Below, in pieces: positions 35,537 to 46,010 of a DNA stretch of 64,000 nucleotides (within the stretch, counting starts at the first letter, position 1; each line of letters begins with the position of its first letter). Under the pieces are notes generated by a model. That model did no database searches. It saw only the letters and a list, made by a program, of their open reading frames with translations, and was not told the DNA's origin. Origin of the DNA: Oscillatoriales cyanobacterium SM2_2_1 (GTDB lineage: Bacteria > Cyanobacteriota > Cyanobacteriia > Pseudanabaenales > Pseudanabaenaceae). The position numbers and the translations under genes were made by a program. The stretch spans positions 1 through 64,000 of the forward strand of contig JAAUUH010000003.1 in NCBI GenBank assembly GCA_012031145.1, given 5' to 3'.

Positions 35537-36757
35537 CTAGGCTGCCTCAGCAAGGAGTAATAGGCGACGGATGACCTCCTCCACCACCCGATCGGGAGTT
35601 GAGGCCCCTGAGGTGATCCCCGCCCGAATCTCACCCTCGGGGAGCCAGTTTTGGGCCGTCGTTAGGGATGCGCCGAGGGGTTTATGAACCAGTTCTGTGG
35701 CCGATGATAGGCGATCGCACCCGTCGATGTGGAAGGAATTTAAGCCCCGCTCTAGGGCAATTTCTTGGAGGTGGGTGGTGTTAGATGAATTAAACCCGCC
35801 GATTACCAACATGAGGTTCAGGGGTAAATTCACAATGTTTAGCATGGCATCCTGGCGCTCTTGGGTAGCGTCACAAATGGTGTTGAAGGCCAAAAAATGT
35901 TCATTGAGATTGGCTACGCCGTACTTTTGCATCACGGTTCGTTCAAACAATTTGCCGATCTCCTCTGTCTCCCCCTTAAGCATCGTGGTTTGGTTAGCGA
36001 TGCCAATCTTGATTAAATGGCGGTCTGGATCAAAGCCGGGGGACATGGCCTTGGCGAATCTCGCTAAAAACTCAGCGCGATCCCCCCCGTGAAGCATGTA
36101 CTGAGCGACGTACTCCGCCTCTAGGTAGTTGAGTACGATCAAATAGTTGTGGGCATAGGAACTGGTGGCGATCGTCTCTTCATGGTTGTACTTGCCATGG
36201 ATGATCGAAGTGAAATCGGATTTTTTATGCTTCTCCACCCGACTCCATACCTTTGATACCCAGGGACAGGTGGTATCCACCATCGTGCACCCCAACCCAT
36301 TAAGCAACTGGGTTTCATGGACGCTTGCGCCGAAAGCCGGCAAAATCACCACATCTCCCCGCTGCACCCCCGAAAAGTCCTTATGTCCCTGTTCATCGAC
36401 GGGAATGAATTCCACCGCCATTTCCTTGAGCCGCGCATTCACCAGAGGGTTGTGGATGATTTCGTTGGTGATCCAAATCCGCTCGGTGGGGAACTGGGTG
36501 CGGGTTTCATAGGCCATGGCTACCGCCCGCTCCACACCCCAGCAAAAACCAAAGGACTCCGCCAAATGGATCGTCACCCGCCCGGAAGAATAGGTATGGT
36601 TTTGGCTGCGAATCAGTTGGATCAAGTCACTGTGGTATTCCGTTTTCATTGTGGCCTCGGCCGCCTCTTCGTGGCCAAAACCGCGGCGGAAATACTGGGG
36701 CGACTGGTGCAGCGATCGCCGCATCGCTTGGGTATCCAAAGGGGCGGGAGTATCCAT
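35537..36757 (-). CDS. ispH: 4-hydroxy-3-methylbut-2-enyl diphosphate reductase
   Basis: About 406 residues from the ATG at 36757 ([19 protein letters not shown]), the start used by cyanobacterial IspH proteins, which carry this N-terminal extension. Iron-sulfur and substrate motifs: [19 protein letters not shown] (Cys ligand), [30 protein letters not shown] (second Cys), [15 protein letters not shown] and [16 protein letters not shown] (third Cys). It makes IPP and DMAPP in the last step of the MEP pathway, supplying carotenoid, phytyl and quinone chains. It is immediately upstream of murE. Confidence 0.96.
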   Translation of the reverse strand: MDTPAPLDTQAMRRSLHQSPQYFRRGFGHEEAAEATMKTEYHSDLIQLIRSQNHTYSSGRVTIHLAESFGFCWGVERAVAMAYETRTQFPTERIWITNEIIHNPLVNARLKEMAVEFIPVDEQGHKDFSGVQRGDVVILPAFGASVHETQLLNGLGCTMVDTTCPWVSKVWSRVEKHKKSDFTSIIHGKYNHEETIATSSYAHNYLIVLNYLEAEYVAQYMLHGGDRAEFLARFAKAMSPGFDPDRHLIKIGIANQTTMLKGETEEIGKLFERTVMQKYGVANLNEHFLAFNTICDATQERQDAMLNIVNLPLNLMLVIGGFNSSNTTHLQEIALERGLNSFHIDGCDRLSSATELVHKPLGASLTTAQNWLPEGEIRAGITSGASTPDRVVEEVIRRLLLLAEAA

Positions 36758-37197
36758 AGGGTAATAACTAAGCAAATAAACTCAATCTTACCCCCAGTGG
36801 TGAGGTGTCTAGGCGACTGGAGGTGATTATTTTTACTAGAGACGAGGCTTGGGGCAAAACATTGAACCCATGGGATAGGTTCGGTTTCTATGAATCGGAC
36901 TCAACTGATAGAACTCAATAGATCTGGATGGAGATCTAGATGGTTCTGGGGCGACAGGTATTCTAGAGAAATCAAGACACTAGCAAGTACGACCAAACCT
37001 TCCTTGGGGCTTATGAGCAGACCGGAGATCCGCCCCCTTTCTGAAATCAATGACTAAAATCAATTACCGAAACCAGGAAATAGAACCCTGCAGGACTTTA
37101 GGAGGGAACGTTTCAGATGCGTCGTTTCGATGATTCTGGATGGTTAATCCCCCTCCCAAAGTAGGAAAGGGAGATTAACTTCACCGCCTCCCTAGGA
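36758..37197. other. Intergenic region between chlH and ispH
   Basis: 440 bp without a gene. It holds an inverted repeat TAGATCT...AGATCTA (36919-36938) and a larger hairpin at 37143-37179 (GTTAAT...CCTCCC pairing with GGGAG-ATTAAC). The latter lies just after the chlH stop and may terminate or process the chlH transcript, although no T-run follows. Confidence 0.5.
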
Positions 37198-40100
37198 CTA
37201 CTCCACTCCCTCAATGCGATCTTCGAGTTCTTGATAGAGATCCCGCAATAGTTGGAGGTTGTACTCACTGGTTTCCCAGTAGCCGCGCCCATTCACTTCC
37301 AGCAGGGTGCCCACCATTTTGCGGAAGGAGTGGGGGTTGAGGTTTTTTAGGCGATCGCGCATGGCGGCATCCTTGACATAGACCTCATTGACATCCTCAT
37401 AGACCCAGTTATCTACGGCTCCGGCGGTTGCTGACCAGCCCGTGGTATTCACCAAACGCTTGGAAATCTCCCGCACCCCCTCGTAGCCGCTGTTGAGCAT
37501 TCCCTCATACCACTTGGGGTTAAGAATTTTGGTGCGGGCGTCGAGGCGCACGGTTTCGCTCAGGGTGCGCACTTGGGCGTTGGCGGTGGTGGTGTCGGCG
37601 ATGAAGGCCTTGGGCTGTTTGCCATCACTACGGAGGCTAGCGACCAATTTGGTGGGGTCGGAGTCGAAGTAATGGGTGACATCGGTGAGGCTGATCTCGG
37701 AGGAATCGAGATTTTGGAAGGTGACATCTACCGATTTGAGGGAGGACTCATAGAGTTCCCGTTGCTGGGTGTTGCTGATGTCGGAGCCAAAAGCAAAGGA
37801 TTTCCGAGAGAGGTACATTTGCTGGAGTTCGGCTTCGCTCTCCCATGTGCTGTTTTCTACCGCCAAGTTGATGTTAGAGGAGTAGGAGCCAGAGGCATTA
37901 CTGAATACCCGCGTGGCAGCTTGGTTGATGGTAATGCCAAAGGCTTCGGCCTGGGCGATCGCGTGTTTGCGAATGAAGTTCATCTCTGGGGGCTCCTCGG
38001 CATCGGCGGCCAAGCGAACTGCCCGGTCAATAAGATCCATTTGGTTGACAAACAAATCACGGAACACCCCGGAGCAATTGACCACCACATCGACCCGGGG
38101 ACGCCCCAGTTCCCCTAGGGAGATCAATTCCAACCGATTCACCCGACCAAGGGCATCGGGTAAGGGACGAACGCCAATCATCCATAGCACTTGGGCCAGG
38201 GATTCACCATAGGTTTTGATGTTATCGGTACCCCAAAGCACTACGGCAATGGTTTCGGGATAGACGCCGCCGTTGTCTTGCCGCTGCCGCTCTAGAAGGC
38301 GATCCACCACGATTTTGGCGGCTTGAACTGCTGCCGAGGTGGGAATGGACTGCGGATCAAGGGCATGCATGTTTTTACCGGTGGGCAGCACGAGGGGATT
38401 GCGAATGGGATCGCCGCCGGGGCTGGGCTCAATGTAATTCCCTTCGAGGGCGCGGATCAGTCCCCCCAATTCGTTTTCGGCAATTACCTGTTGTAGGCAA
38501 AATTCGGCGTACTCAAAGATGGGTTTGGCGGCTTCAGCATCGACGTGGTCGAATCCGGCTTCCCTAAGGGCATCAAACCAGGGTTCGGACTTGCCCATCT
38601 GCCAAAAGTTAAGAATCGTGACCTTGGAAACCCGTCCTTCCGCATCGGCTTGGGCTTTCACCAGAGCGGCGATCGCCATCTTGGTGGCATGACGGATTTG
38701 GGTGAGGAGTTCCACATCGGGCAGAAACCCGCGATCGCTCTGGGCATAGAGGTCGTCAAGATCGCGCCCAATGCTTTCAGCTAGGAGGCGGGGGAGGGCC
38801 TTAATCCTATCTTCGGGGCGATCAAAACTGACAATGCTGGTCAGCACATCGGTGACTTCTAGGATCTCAGGGGCTACCCCAACGGTGTGAAGTCCACAGG
38901 GCAAAATTCGGGATTCCACCTCCATCAGCTTGCCGTAGACCAGTCCCACGAGCTGATCGCGTTCGTCAAGGTCAAGATTTTTGGCATCCAACTCAAGATC
39001 TTGCAGGAGGGGCACATCCTGCTCTAGGTGCACCATGCGGCTTTTTTCAATGATCGTGTTGGTGATTTGAATCCCTCGGCCTCCCTGGCGTAATTCCTTA
39101 TAGGAGCCAATTAATTCGCTCAATTCCTGCAATCCCCGGCTGAGTCCGGCGTTTTCCGGTGCGGGAGTGAGGTAGCTAATAATCGTGGCGTAGCCACGAC
39201 GCTTGGCGATGGTTCCCTCCGAGGGATTGTTTACGGCATAGTAGTAGATGTTGGGTAAAGCTCCAATGAGGCTGTCGGGGTAGCATTCCCCAGACATCCC
39301 CGCCTGCTTGCCGGGCATAAATTCTAGGGAGCCATGGGTGCCAAAGTGGAGTACGGCGTCGGCCTGCCAGATGTGATTGAGGTAGGTGTAGTAGGCGGCA
39401 AAGCCGTGGTGAGGTGAGGCGGACTTACTAAATAAGAGCCGCATGGGGTCGCCTTCATAGCCAAAAGTAGGCTGCACACCGACAAATACGTTGCCAAAGT
39501 GTTTGCCAAAGATCAGGAGGTTCTGTCCGTCGCTGTTGAGTTCTCCGGGAGGATTGCCCCACTGCTCGGTGATGCGATCACTATAGGGGGTGTGGGACTC
39601 GTATTCCCGTACCGACATCCGATGGGCAATGTTGAGTTCGGGGCTGCCAGCGAGGGCATTGGGGTTGTGGAGAATTTCGGACATTAACTGATCGGCAGTT
39701 TCTGGCAGCGCGGCAACGTCGTAGCCGTTTTGGGCCAAGGACTGCAACACCCGATGGATTGAGGCAAACACATTCAAGTAGGCCGCCGTGCCCACATTAC
39801 CCTTGTCCGGCGGAAAGCTGAAGACCGTAATCGCAATTTTCTTTTCGTGACGGGGCTTGCGGCGCAGATTCGCCCATTTGATCGCCCGCTTGGCAATGAT
39901 CTCAATGCGATCGCCCAAGGCAATGGACTTGCCTGTCAATCCATCCCGTCCTGACAGCACAATGGGGTCAGTTGCGCCATCCAGTTCCGGCAGAGCCACT
40001 TGCAGCGCTACCTGCACCGGGTTCAGCCCCAAGTCGCTATCCTGCCATTCTTCCGTGGTCTGGAACACCAGGGGCAACGCCACCATGTAGGGACGGTTCA

Positions 40101-41193
40101 GTTGCTTGAGGGACTCAATTGCCTTGGGGTGATCCTGCCGCGCCGGGCCACCGACGAGGGCAAATCCTGTCAGGGAAACTACGGCATCCACCAGCACCTG
40201 ACCAGTTTTGGGTGCCAGGAAAAACTCCTGCACGGGCTTCGAAAAGTCCAGCCCACTGGCGAAAATTGGAATTACCCGAGCGCCAAGGGACTCTAACTCC
40301 TGCACCATGGCCACGTAGTGGGCGTGATCTCCCGTGACCAAGTGGGTGCGGGCCAGCACCAAGCCAATGCAGGGGGCCAGGGGATCTTTGAGGTCAGCGG
40401 CAATATCGCGGCGGCTATTGAACCAGTTGAGGTATGCAGTAATCTCCTCGAACATCTTGGGAGCCAGAGGATGCCAGACCCCCATGTCGGGATAGGTGAT
40501 CGGCTCTTGAAAGCGAATGTTAGACCCCGAGGGAGTAAGGTACTTTTCTGCCAGCATCAGCAAGAAATTCTCAAGATTTTCCTGGGATCCGCCGAGCCAG
40601 TACTGGAAACTGAGCATGAAATTGCGTGCGTCTTGGGCCCGCTCCATGGGCATGTATTTGAGCACCTTGGGCAGGGTTTGGAGCAGTTTCAGCATGTTGT
40701 CTTGGAAGGAACTGCCGGCTTTCTCCTTGCGCTTACGCATAAACTGGGCGATCGCCGACTTGGACTGGCCCAGATTTTCCATACTGAAGCTACCCATTTT
40801 ATTCAGGCGCATCACTTGGGGCATGGAGGGAAATACCACACAGGCAGAGAGGCGATCACGGTGGGGCTGCACCGCCGCAACTACCTTATTGGCCAAGTCC
40901 TCAATAAAGATTAGCGAACCGATGAAGACATTGGCCTCAGCCAAATCCTGCTGAAAGAGGGCATAGGTATCTGGATTCCGCAGTTCCTCGATCAAATAGC
41001 CGCTCACAGCCACTGCCAAGTGAGGATTACAGGAATTAATGGCGGTAATGGCAGCCGATAGGGCGCTTTGGTACTGAGGCTCGAGGACTACATAGACCAA
41101 CTTCATTAGGATGCGATCGCCCACCGCCGATGGATCAATGCGGCGCTGATTAACGGTTCCCGTGGTCGAGGTTGGCTTGGCTGGGGCAAACAT
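37198..41193 (-). CDS. chlH: Magnesium chelatase subunit H
   Basis: 1331 residues, the full cyanobacterial length. It opens with [12 protein letters not shown] and the N-terminal module, and contains [53 protein letters not shown] and [20 protein letters not shown], which are typical of the CobN/ChlH superfamily. ChlH binds protoporphyrin IX and, with ChlD and ChlI and stimulated by GUN4, inserts Mg2+ in the first committed step to chlorophyll. It is uninterrupted over 4 kb. It is transcribed alone, divergent from the SH3 protein; chlI and chlD are not in the window. Confidence 0.98.
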   Translation of the reverse strand: MFAPAKPTSTTGTVNQRRIDPSAVGDRILMKLVYVVLEPQYQSALSAAITAINSCNPHLAVAVSGYLIEELRNPDTYALFQQDLAEANVFIGSLIFIEDLANKVVAAVQPHRDRLSACVVFPSMPQVMRLNKMGSFSMENLGQSKSAIAQFMRKRKEKAGSSFQDNMLKLLQTLPKVLKYMPMERAQDARNFMLSFQYWLGGSQENLENFLLMLAEKYLTPSGSNIRFQEPITYPDMGVWHPLAPKMFEEITAYLNWFNSRRDIAADLKDPLAPCIGLVLARTHLVTGDHAHYVAMVQELESLGARVIPIFASGLDFSKPVQEFFLAPKTGQVLVDAVVSLTGFALVGGPARQDHPKAIESLKQLNRPYMVALPLVFQTTEEWQDSDLGLNPVQVALQVALPELDGATDPIVLSGRDGLTGKSIALGDRIEIIAKRAIKWANLRRKPRHEKKIAITVFSFPPDKGNVGTAAYLNVFASIHRVLQSLAQNGYDVAALPETADQLMSEILHNPNALAGSPELNIAHRMSVREYESHTPYSDRITEQWGNPPGELNSDGQNLLIFGKHFGNVFVGVQPTFGYEGDPMRLLFSKSASPHHGFAAYYTYLNHIWQADAVLHFGTHGSLEFMPGKQAGMSGECYPDSLIGALPNIYYYAVNNPSEGTIAKRRGYATIISYLTPAPENAGLSRGLQELSELIGSYKELRQGGRGIQITNTIIEKSRMVHLEQDVPLLQDLELDAKNLDLDERDQLVGLVYGKLMEVESRILPCGLHTVGVAPEILEVTDVLTSIVSFDRPEDRIKALPRLLAESIGRDLDDLYAQSDRGFLPDVELLTQIRHATKMAIAALVKAQADAEGRVSKVTILNFWQMGKSEPWFDALREAGFDHVDAEAAKPIFEYAEFCLQQVIAENELGGLIRALEGNYIEPSPGGDPIRNPLVLPTGKNMHALDPQSIPTSAAVQAAKIVVDRLLERQRQDNGGVYPETIAVVLWGTDNIKTYGESLAQVLWMIGVRPLPDALGRVNRLELISLGELGRPRVDVVVNCSGVFRDLFVNQMDLIDRAVRLAADAEEPPEMNFIRKHAIAQAEAFGITINQAATRVFSNASGSYSSNINLAVENSTWESEAELQQMYLSRKSFAFGSDISNTQQRELYESSLKSVDVTFQNLDSSEISLTDVTHYFDSDPTKLVASLRSDGKQPKAFIADTTTANAQVRTLSETVRLDARTKILNPKWYEGMLNSGYEGVREISKRLVNTTGWSATAGAVDNWVYEDVNEVYVKDAAMRDRLKNLNPHSFRKMVGTLLEVNGRGYWETSEYNLQLLRDLYQELEDRIEGVE

Positions 41194-41451
41194 GAAGTCT
41201 CCTGATGTAACAAAACTTTACTAAGTTAATAGCAGAACTCTCAAATTGACTCAGGGCTAATGGTGGGACATTTCAAGAGCAAAAAGCTATGTATCTCTTT
41301 TAGCAAAGGCCAATTCCTAAATTCTGCTGCGATGGGCTTCCGCAATAAATCGCAATATTCAATCAGGTTAATATAAAGAAATGTTGCAAATAGCTTCCTG
41401 ATTTCGCTATTGCTAGTAAGTTCTGCCTAGTTTTGGCTTTTAGTTTTAGAA

Positions 41452-41892
41452 ATGAGATTTACCGAAGTTGCAAAGGCCAACGTTAGCCTGTTGTTTGTCT
41501 TTGGTGTCATCGGCGGTGTGATTGCCGCGGGATATTTCTACGTCTGGATTCCCTACCAAACCTATCCTCCGCGTCCGCGCTTTGCCAATGATGACCGGAT
41601 CCTGCCAGCGCCGCCGCCCGTAATCCAGCCCCTCAAGGCGCGATCACTGCCCAAGCCCAAGGCTAAGCCTACGCCCCAAGTTAATGCCCTGTACTGGGGA
41701 ACGGTTAATGCCAGTATCGGGTTGGTGCTGCGGGCGGAACCCGAAGCAGGGGCAGCAGGTTCGGGGGGCGTTGATTTCAACAGCCGGGTTGCCGTTCTCA
41801 AAGAAACACCCGATAAAGAGTGGATCTTCATCCGCCACATGGAAACTAAGGAGCAAGGTTGGGTCCGCGCCGGTAACTTGGATCGGGAGTAA
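41452..41892 (+). CDS. Membrane-anchored SH3-like domain protein
   Basis: 146 residues: one N-terminal membrane helix (VSLLFVFGVIGGVIAAGYFY), a Pro/Lys-rich linker (LKARSLPKPKAKPTPQ) and a bacterial SH3-type fold (WGTVNASIGLVLRAEPEAGA, FNSRVAVLKETPDKEWIFIR, EQGWVRAGNLDRE). Such domains bind cell-wall peptides or act as adaptors. It is about 100 bp upstream of a tyrosine autokinase gene and may share its transcript. Confidence 0.75.
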   Translation: MRFTEVAKANVSLLFVFGVIGGVIAAGYFYVWIPYQTYPPRPRFANDDRILPAPPPVIQPLKARSLPKPKAKPTPQVNALYWGTVNASIGLVLRAEPEAGAAGSGGVDFNSRVAVLKETPDKEWIFIRHMETKEQGWVRAGNLDRE

Positions 41893-41992
41893 TTGGGGTT
41901 TGGGCCCAGAAATAGCACAGTTGTTCCGCCGGATTGCGGTTGCCTCTCCAGCCTAGTCCTCCTAGGATGGCCTCAAGACCCTGAGCGCTCCT

Positions 41993-44113
41993 ATGGAAGA
42001 ATTATTCAGATATTTTTTTATTCTCAGGCGACGGAAATGGCTCCTTATGGGAAGTTTCGTCCTGCTGGCGGCCCTACTGGGGGGGCCGGCCTTTACGGCC
42101 AAGCCAATTTATCGCGCTCAGGGACAGTTGCTCTTCCGCCGAGCGGGGGCCAGCAAGGTGACTGACACCCTTTCCACACTCCGGGACGATGACGCTAACC
42201 TCAATACGGAAGCCGAACTGATCACTTCTGTCCCAATTGCCGAAAAAGTGATCGTGGCAGCCGGCTTGAAGAGCATTATGCCGCCAGCGGCTCTGATAAA
42301 TAGTCTGGATGTGCGAATTGTGCGCGGTACTAGCATTTTAGCTGTGGGGTACCGGGATATTGATCCCCTGCGCGCTGCCCAAGTGGTCAATGCTTTGCTG
42401 GCAGTCTATATCGCCCAAGATATCCAAAGCAATCGTGCTGAAGCCCAAGCGGCACGGATCTTTATTGAGCAGCAGTTGCCCAAGGTGGAAGGGGAAGTTC
42501 GAAAGGCGGAGCAGTCCATGCGGGCGTTCCAAGAATCAAATCGCATCTTCAATGTTGATGGAGAGTCGGCCTCGGCGATCGCCATGACTAAGGGGTTGGA
42601 GCAACAACTGGCGATGTCCCAAGTAGAGCTGTCCACCCTAGAAACTAAGCGGCTTCGCCTGCAGGAAACCCTGGGGTTACGGGGTACGGAGGGAATTATT
42701 CTCACCTCGCCTTCGTTGCAGCAGCTAATTGGTGAGTTGCAACAGGTAGAACAAAAAATCTCCCTCGAGCGCACCCGTTATCGGGAGGATCATCCTGCGA
42801 TCGCCGATTTGCGATTGAAGCGGTTGTCACTCCAAACCCTGCTACGGGAGCAAATGGGATCAGCCGCCCTCGCCCAAGTGCAGCAGCGCTATGGCAGCTT
42901 GCAACTTTCAGCAGCCCAGCAGTCCTTAATTCAGGATCTAGCCAGCGCCGAGATTGAGCGGCTTTCGACTCGGGAGCGCATCCAGTCCCTTGGAGACCTG
43001 CTGATTCTTCACCGGGAAAAAAATGCCCGTTTGCCCCTCCTGGGACAACAGCAGCGGGAGCTAGAGCGGCAACTGAAGGCCGCCCAAGCCACCTACGAGA
43101 CCCTACTGGCTAAGTTGCAGGAGGTGCGGGTGGCAGAAAATCAAACCACGGGAAATGCCCGGGTGGTGTCTCCGGCTGTGACTCCCGTATTGCCCGTGTC
43201 TCCCAGTTTGTTCCAAAGTTTGCTCCAGGCCGTGACCCTAGCGCTTGGTGGGGCTACGGGTATCACCCTGTTAGTGGAAGTGGCGGATAAGTCCCTTAAA
43301 ACCATCGAAGAGGTGCGATCGCTTACGGATTATCCAGTGTTGGGAATTATCCCCGTGCTGGATCAGACGGGGCATCGGTTACTTGGGGGAACGGCCCAAA
43401 GTCCGATCAATTTGGGAACTTTTGTGCACCATGTGCCCAGCTCCGCACCCAGTGATGCTTTTCGGATGTTGGTGGCCAATCTACGTTTTTTGAATGCCGA
43501 TCGCCCCCGTCAGGTGATCATGGTCACCAGTTCGATTGCTGGTGAGGGGAAATCCACCCTGGCCGCCAACTTGGCGACGGCCCTTGGTCAAATGGGCAAC
43601 CGCGTGCTGCTGATCGATGGCGATATGCGGCGATCGCGGCAACATAAAATTTGGGGCTGTAGTAACGGCAGTGGGTTGAGCCATATCCTAGTCAAGCAGT
43701 CCAACTTCAATGCCGCCCATCACCTAATTACGGCAAATTTGCACCTATTAACCGCCGGTAGTCCGCCCCCTAATCCCGCCCTACTGCTTAATTCCCAGAG
43801 CCTTGAGGATCTGGTGCGAGAACTGCGGCAACGCTATGATTCGATCATCATCGACGCTCCACCCTTGACCATTGGAGCCGATGCCCTCCTTCTAGGCAAC
43901 TTGGCTGATGGCACCCTTTTCACCCTCCGACCCAAGGTGTCCGATCGCAGTAGTTTTGGCTTTGCCCGCCAGCTTCTAGAGCAAAACCATCAGGAGGTGC
44001 TAGGGCTGGTAATCAATGGTGTTTCCGTCAAGGACGATGCCCACTTTGGCTACTATTACTATGTTAATGAGTACTACCAAAAGCAGGCGATCGCCCCTAA
44101 TCCTTCGGAATGA
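41993..44113 (+). CDS. Wzz-domain tyrosine autokinase (BY-kinase, polysaccharide export)
   Basis: 706 residues. The N-terminal Wzz region has a membrane helix (KWLLMGSFVLLAALLGGPAF) and a long coiled-coil stretch (about 170-380), then a second membrane segment (LFQSLLQAVTLALGGATGIT). The cytoplasmic kinase has Walker A VTSSIAGEGKSTLAANLA, Walker A' LLIDGDMRRSR and Walker B SIIIDAPPLTIG. It ends in a Tyr cluster (YYYYVNEYYQ), the usual autophosphorylation site. Such proteins set chain length and export of exopolysaccharide. The stop overlaps the ATG of the alkyltransferase-like gene. A paralogue lies at 48831-51107. Confidence 0.9.
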   Translation: MEELFRYFFILRRRKWLLMGSFVLLAALLGGPAFTAKPIYRAQGQLLFRRAGASKVTDTLSTLRDDDANLNTEAELITSVPIAEKVIVAAGLKSIMPPAALINSLDVRIVRGTSILAVGYRDIDPLRAAQVVNALLAVYIAQDIQSNRAEAQAARIFIEQQLPKVEGEVRKAEQSMRAFQESNRIFNVDGESASAIAMTKGLEQQLAMSQVELSTLETKRLRLQETLGLRGTEGIILTSPSLQQLIGELQQVEQKISLERTRYREDHPAIADLRLKRLSLQTLLREQMGSAALAQVQQRYGSLQLSAAQQSLIQDLASAEIERLSTRERIQSLGDLLILHREKNARLPLLGQQQRELERQLKAAQATYETLLAKLQEVRVAENQTTGNARVVSPAVTPVLPVSPSLFQSLLQAVTLALGGATGITLLVEVADKSLKTIEEVRSLTDYPVLGIIPVLDQTGHRLLGGTAQSPINLGTFVHHVPSSAPSDAFRMLVANLRFLNADRPRQVIMVTSSIAGEGKSTLAANLATALGQMGNRVLLIDGDMRRSRQHKIWGCSNGSGLSHILVKQSNFNAAHHLITANLHLLTAGSPPPNPALLLNSQSLEDLVRELRQRYDSIIIDAPPLTIGADALLLGNLADGTLFTLRPKVSDRSSFGFARQLLEQNHQEVLGLVINGVSVKDDAHFGYYYYVNEYYQKQAIAPNPSE

Positions 44114-44484
44114 CCGTCTATACCCATATCTATGATCTAGTGCGGCAGATCCCCCATGGTCAGGTTGCTACCTATGGTCAGATTGCCGAACTGGCCGGTC
44201 TGCCCGGTCGGGCCCGTCTGGTGGGCTACGCGCTTTACCAAGTTGATATGGTCACCAGTGACATTCCCTGGCATCGGGTTGTCAATGCCCTAGGCAAGGT
44301 CTCCCTTTCTCCCCTGCGCCGAGGCAGTGACTATTGGCAGCGGTCGCTCCTAGAGCAGGAGGGCATTGCTTTTGAGCAGGATCGCATTAATCTGGGGCAT
44401 TACCGCTGGCGACCGAATCGTTCCCCGGCGTCCCCTAACCAGCCAGATGCATCAGCCGTACACTTCCCTCCAGCCAGCGACTGA
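44110..44484 (+). CDS. Alkyltransferase-like protein (MGMT fold, Trp in place of Cys)
   Basis: 124 residues: VYTHIYDLVRQIPHGQVATY, then GQIAELAGLPGRARLVGYAL (the Arg-finger helix region) and DIPWHRVVNALGKVSLSPL. Where MGMT has the acceptor PCHRV, this has PWHRV, which is typical of ATL proteins that bind O6-alkylguanine and hand it to nucleotide excision repair rather than repair it themselves. It starts in an ATGA overlap with the tyrosine autokinase gene, an unexpected partner. The 3' end overlaps the convergent ndhD by 50 bp, and the C-terminal tail is low-complexity. Confidence 0.85.
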   Translation: MTVYTHIYDLVRQIPHGQVATYGQIAELAGLPGRARLVGYALYQVDMVTSDIPWHRVVNALGKVSLSPLRRGSDYWQRSLLEQEGIAFEQDRINLGHYRWRPNRSPASPNQPDASAVHFPPASD

Positions 44485-45886
44485 GCCAATGGGGCTGGAG
44501 ACCAAAGGTCAGTACTAGCAGCGCTAGGGACAACGCTGGCAGCTTTTCCTGCCACTGCACGGCTGCGGTGATCATCCGGTCACTAACAATTTCTAGGCGA
44601 CCGAAAAATGCCCGATCCAGCAAGATTAAAAAGTACACCGCCGTCAGTGCTGTTCCCAACATACACAGCAATGTCTGCACCGGAAACACCACAAAGCTAC
44701 CGCGAAAGATTAGAAACTCGGCAATAAACCCCACCATCCCAGGAATTCCCGCACTGGCCATGGCTGCTAAGATCATCAACCCTCCAGTCACAGGTAGCCC
44801 CCGTTCCGGATTCAGTAGCCCCTGAACCTCCGTCAACATGCGGGTGCCAGTTTTACGGTAGACCAAACCGACCAGCAAAAATAACAGGGCCGAAATCAGC
44901 CCATGGCTGACCATTTGGAGCATTGCCCCCATTAGCGACAGGGGGGTGTTCGCGGCGATCGCCAGCAGAATGTAGCCCATGTGCCCAATGGAACTGTAGG
45001 CCACCATTTTTTTCATGTCGATTTGGGTAATGGCTGTCAAGCAACCGTAGAGAACACTCACCACTGCCAAGGTCGCCAGATAGGGTGCCAGTACCTGCCA
45101 TGCCTGGGGAAACAACCCCAAACCAAACCGCAGCAACCCATAGGTGCCCAGCTTTAGCAGCACTCCCGCCAGCAGCGCCGAAATCGCCGTCGATGCCTCC
45201 ACATGGGCATCGGGGAGCCAGGTGTGCAGCGGCACTAGGGGGATTTTGATGCCAAACCCCAATACCACCAGCAGCAGTAGGATGATCTGGGTCGTTAGCC
45301 CCAGTGGGTGCGATCGCAAGGCCATCCAATTAAAGGTTAGGGTTCCGTCCCCCCCGGCCAGTGCCCCCAAGCTCAGGAACGCCACCAAAAGAATCACCCC
45401 GGACACAGCTGTATACAACAGAAATTTTGTTGCCGCGTAGCTGCGCTGGGCTCCCCCCCAAATTGCAATCAGCAGATAAAGCGGAATTAACTCCACTTCA
45501 TAGAACAGAAAAAACAACAGCAAATTCTGGGTCAAAAAAGCGCCATTCACCCCGCCCCCCAAAATCAAAATCAGGGCATAGTAGAGCCGGGGGCGGTGGG
45601 GTTCCGTCGAAGCCATGATCGCCAAGAGCGTCAAAAACTGGTTGAGGGCCACTAACACCAAAGCCAAACCATCGGCCCCTAGTTCATAACCTAGCCCCAG
45701 GGCCGGTAACCACGCCCAAGACTCCTGCAACTGTATTCCCCCGTCGGGAGCCAACTGCCCCGCCGCCACTACCACTCCAGCCAAAGTCGCCACCGTCGAG
45801 GCGAGGGCCGCCGTCCTGTAGCCCCCAGTCAGCAAAAACAACAGCAATCCGCCAATCAGTGGCAGCCAAATTAAGACACTGAGCAT
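44435..45886 (-). CDS. ndhD: NAD(P)H dehydrogenase-type NdhD subunit (D3/D4 CO2-uptake-like)
   Basis: 483 residues with about 13-14 membrane segments. Proton-channel motifs: FLFYEVELIPLYLLIAIWGG (key Glu), RSYAATKFLLYTAVSG and IPLVPLHTWLPDAHVEASTA, then SALLAGVLLKLGTYGLLRFG and QIDMKKMVAYSSIGHMGYIL. The RLYYALILIL and HVEAST...LLKLGTYGLLRFGL wording is closer to NdhD3/D4 than to NdhD1/D2. D3/D4 serve the CO2-hydrating NDH-1 complexes. The usual companions ndhF3/F4 and cupA/B are not adjacent, so which complex it joins is uncertain. Confidence 0.85.
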   Translation of the reverse strand: MLSVLIWLPLIGGLLLFLLTGGYRTAALASTVATLAGVVVAAGQLAPDGGIQLQESWAWLPALGLGYELGADGLALVLVALNQFLTLLAIMASTEPHRPRLYYALILILGGGVNGAFLTQNLLLFFLFYEVELIPLYLLIAIWGGAQRSYAATKFLLYTAVSGVILLVAFLSLGALAGGDGTLTFNWMALRSHPLGLTTQIILLLLVVLGFGIKIPLVPLHTWLPDAHVEASTAISALLAGVLLKLGTYGLLRFGLGLFPQAWQVLAPYLATLAVVSVLYGCLTAITQIDMKKMVAYSSIGHMGYILLAIAANTPLSLMGAMLQMVSHGLISALLFLLVGLVYRKTGTRMLTEVQGLLNPERGLPVTGGLMILAAMASAGIPGMVGFIAEFLIFRGSFVVFPVQTLLCMLGTALTAVYFLILLDRAFFGRLEIVSDRMITAAVQWQEKLPALSLALLVLTFGLQPHWLSRWLEGSVRLMHLAG

Positions 45887-46010
45887 GAACCTCGGCGTAT
45901 AGACAACCTTGGTGCACCTTAGCAGAAATTAGCTGCATAATCTCTGGCAATTCCCGTTAATCTGTGGTATCACTGAGCCAACAAATGGGTAGCTCAGTGC
46001 AGCGGTTTCT

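Noticed and set aside
37573-40954. Several plus-strand ORFs of 100-200 codons opposite chlH
   Set aside because: They are the antisense shadow of a long, conserved, GC-biased gene and have no family features.
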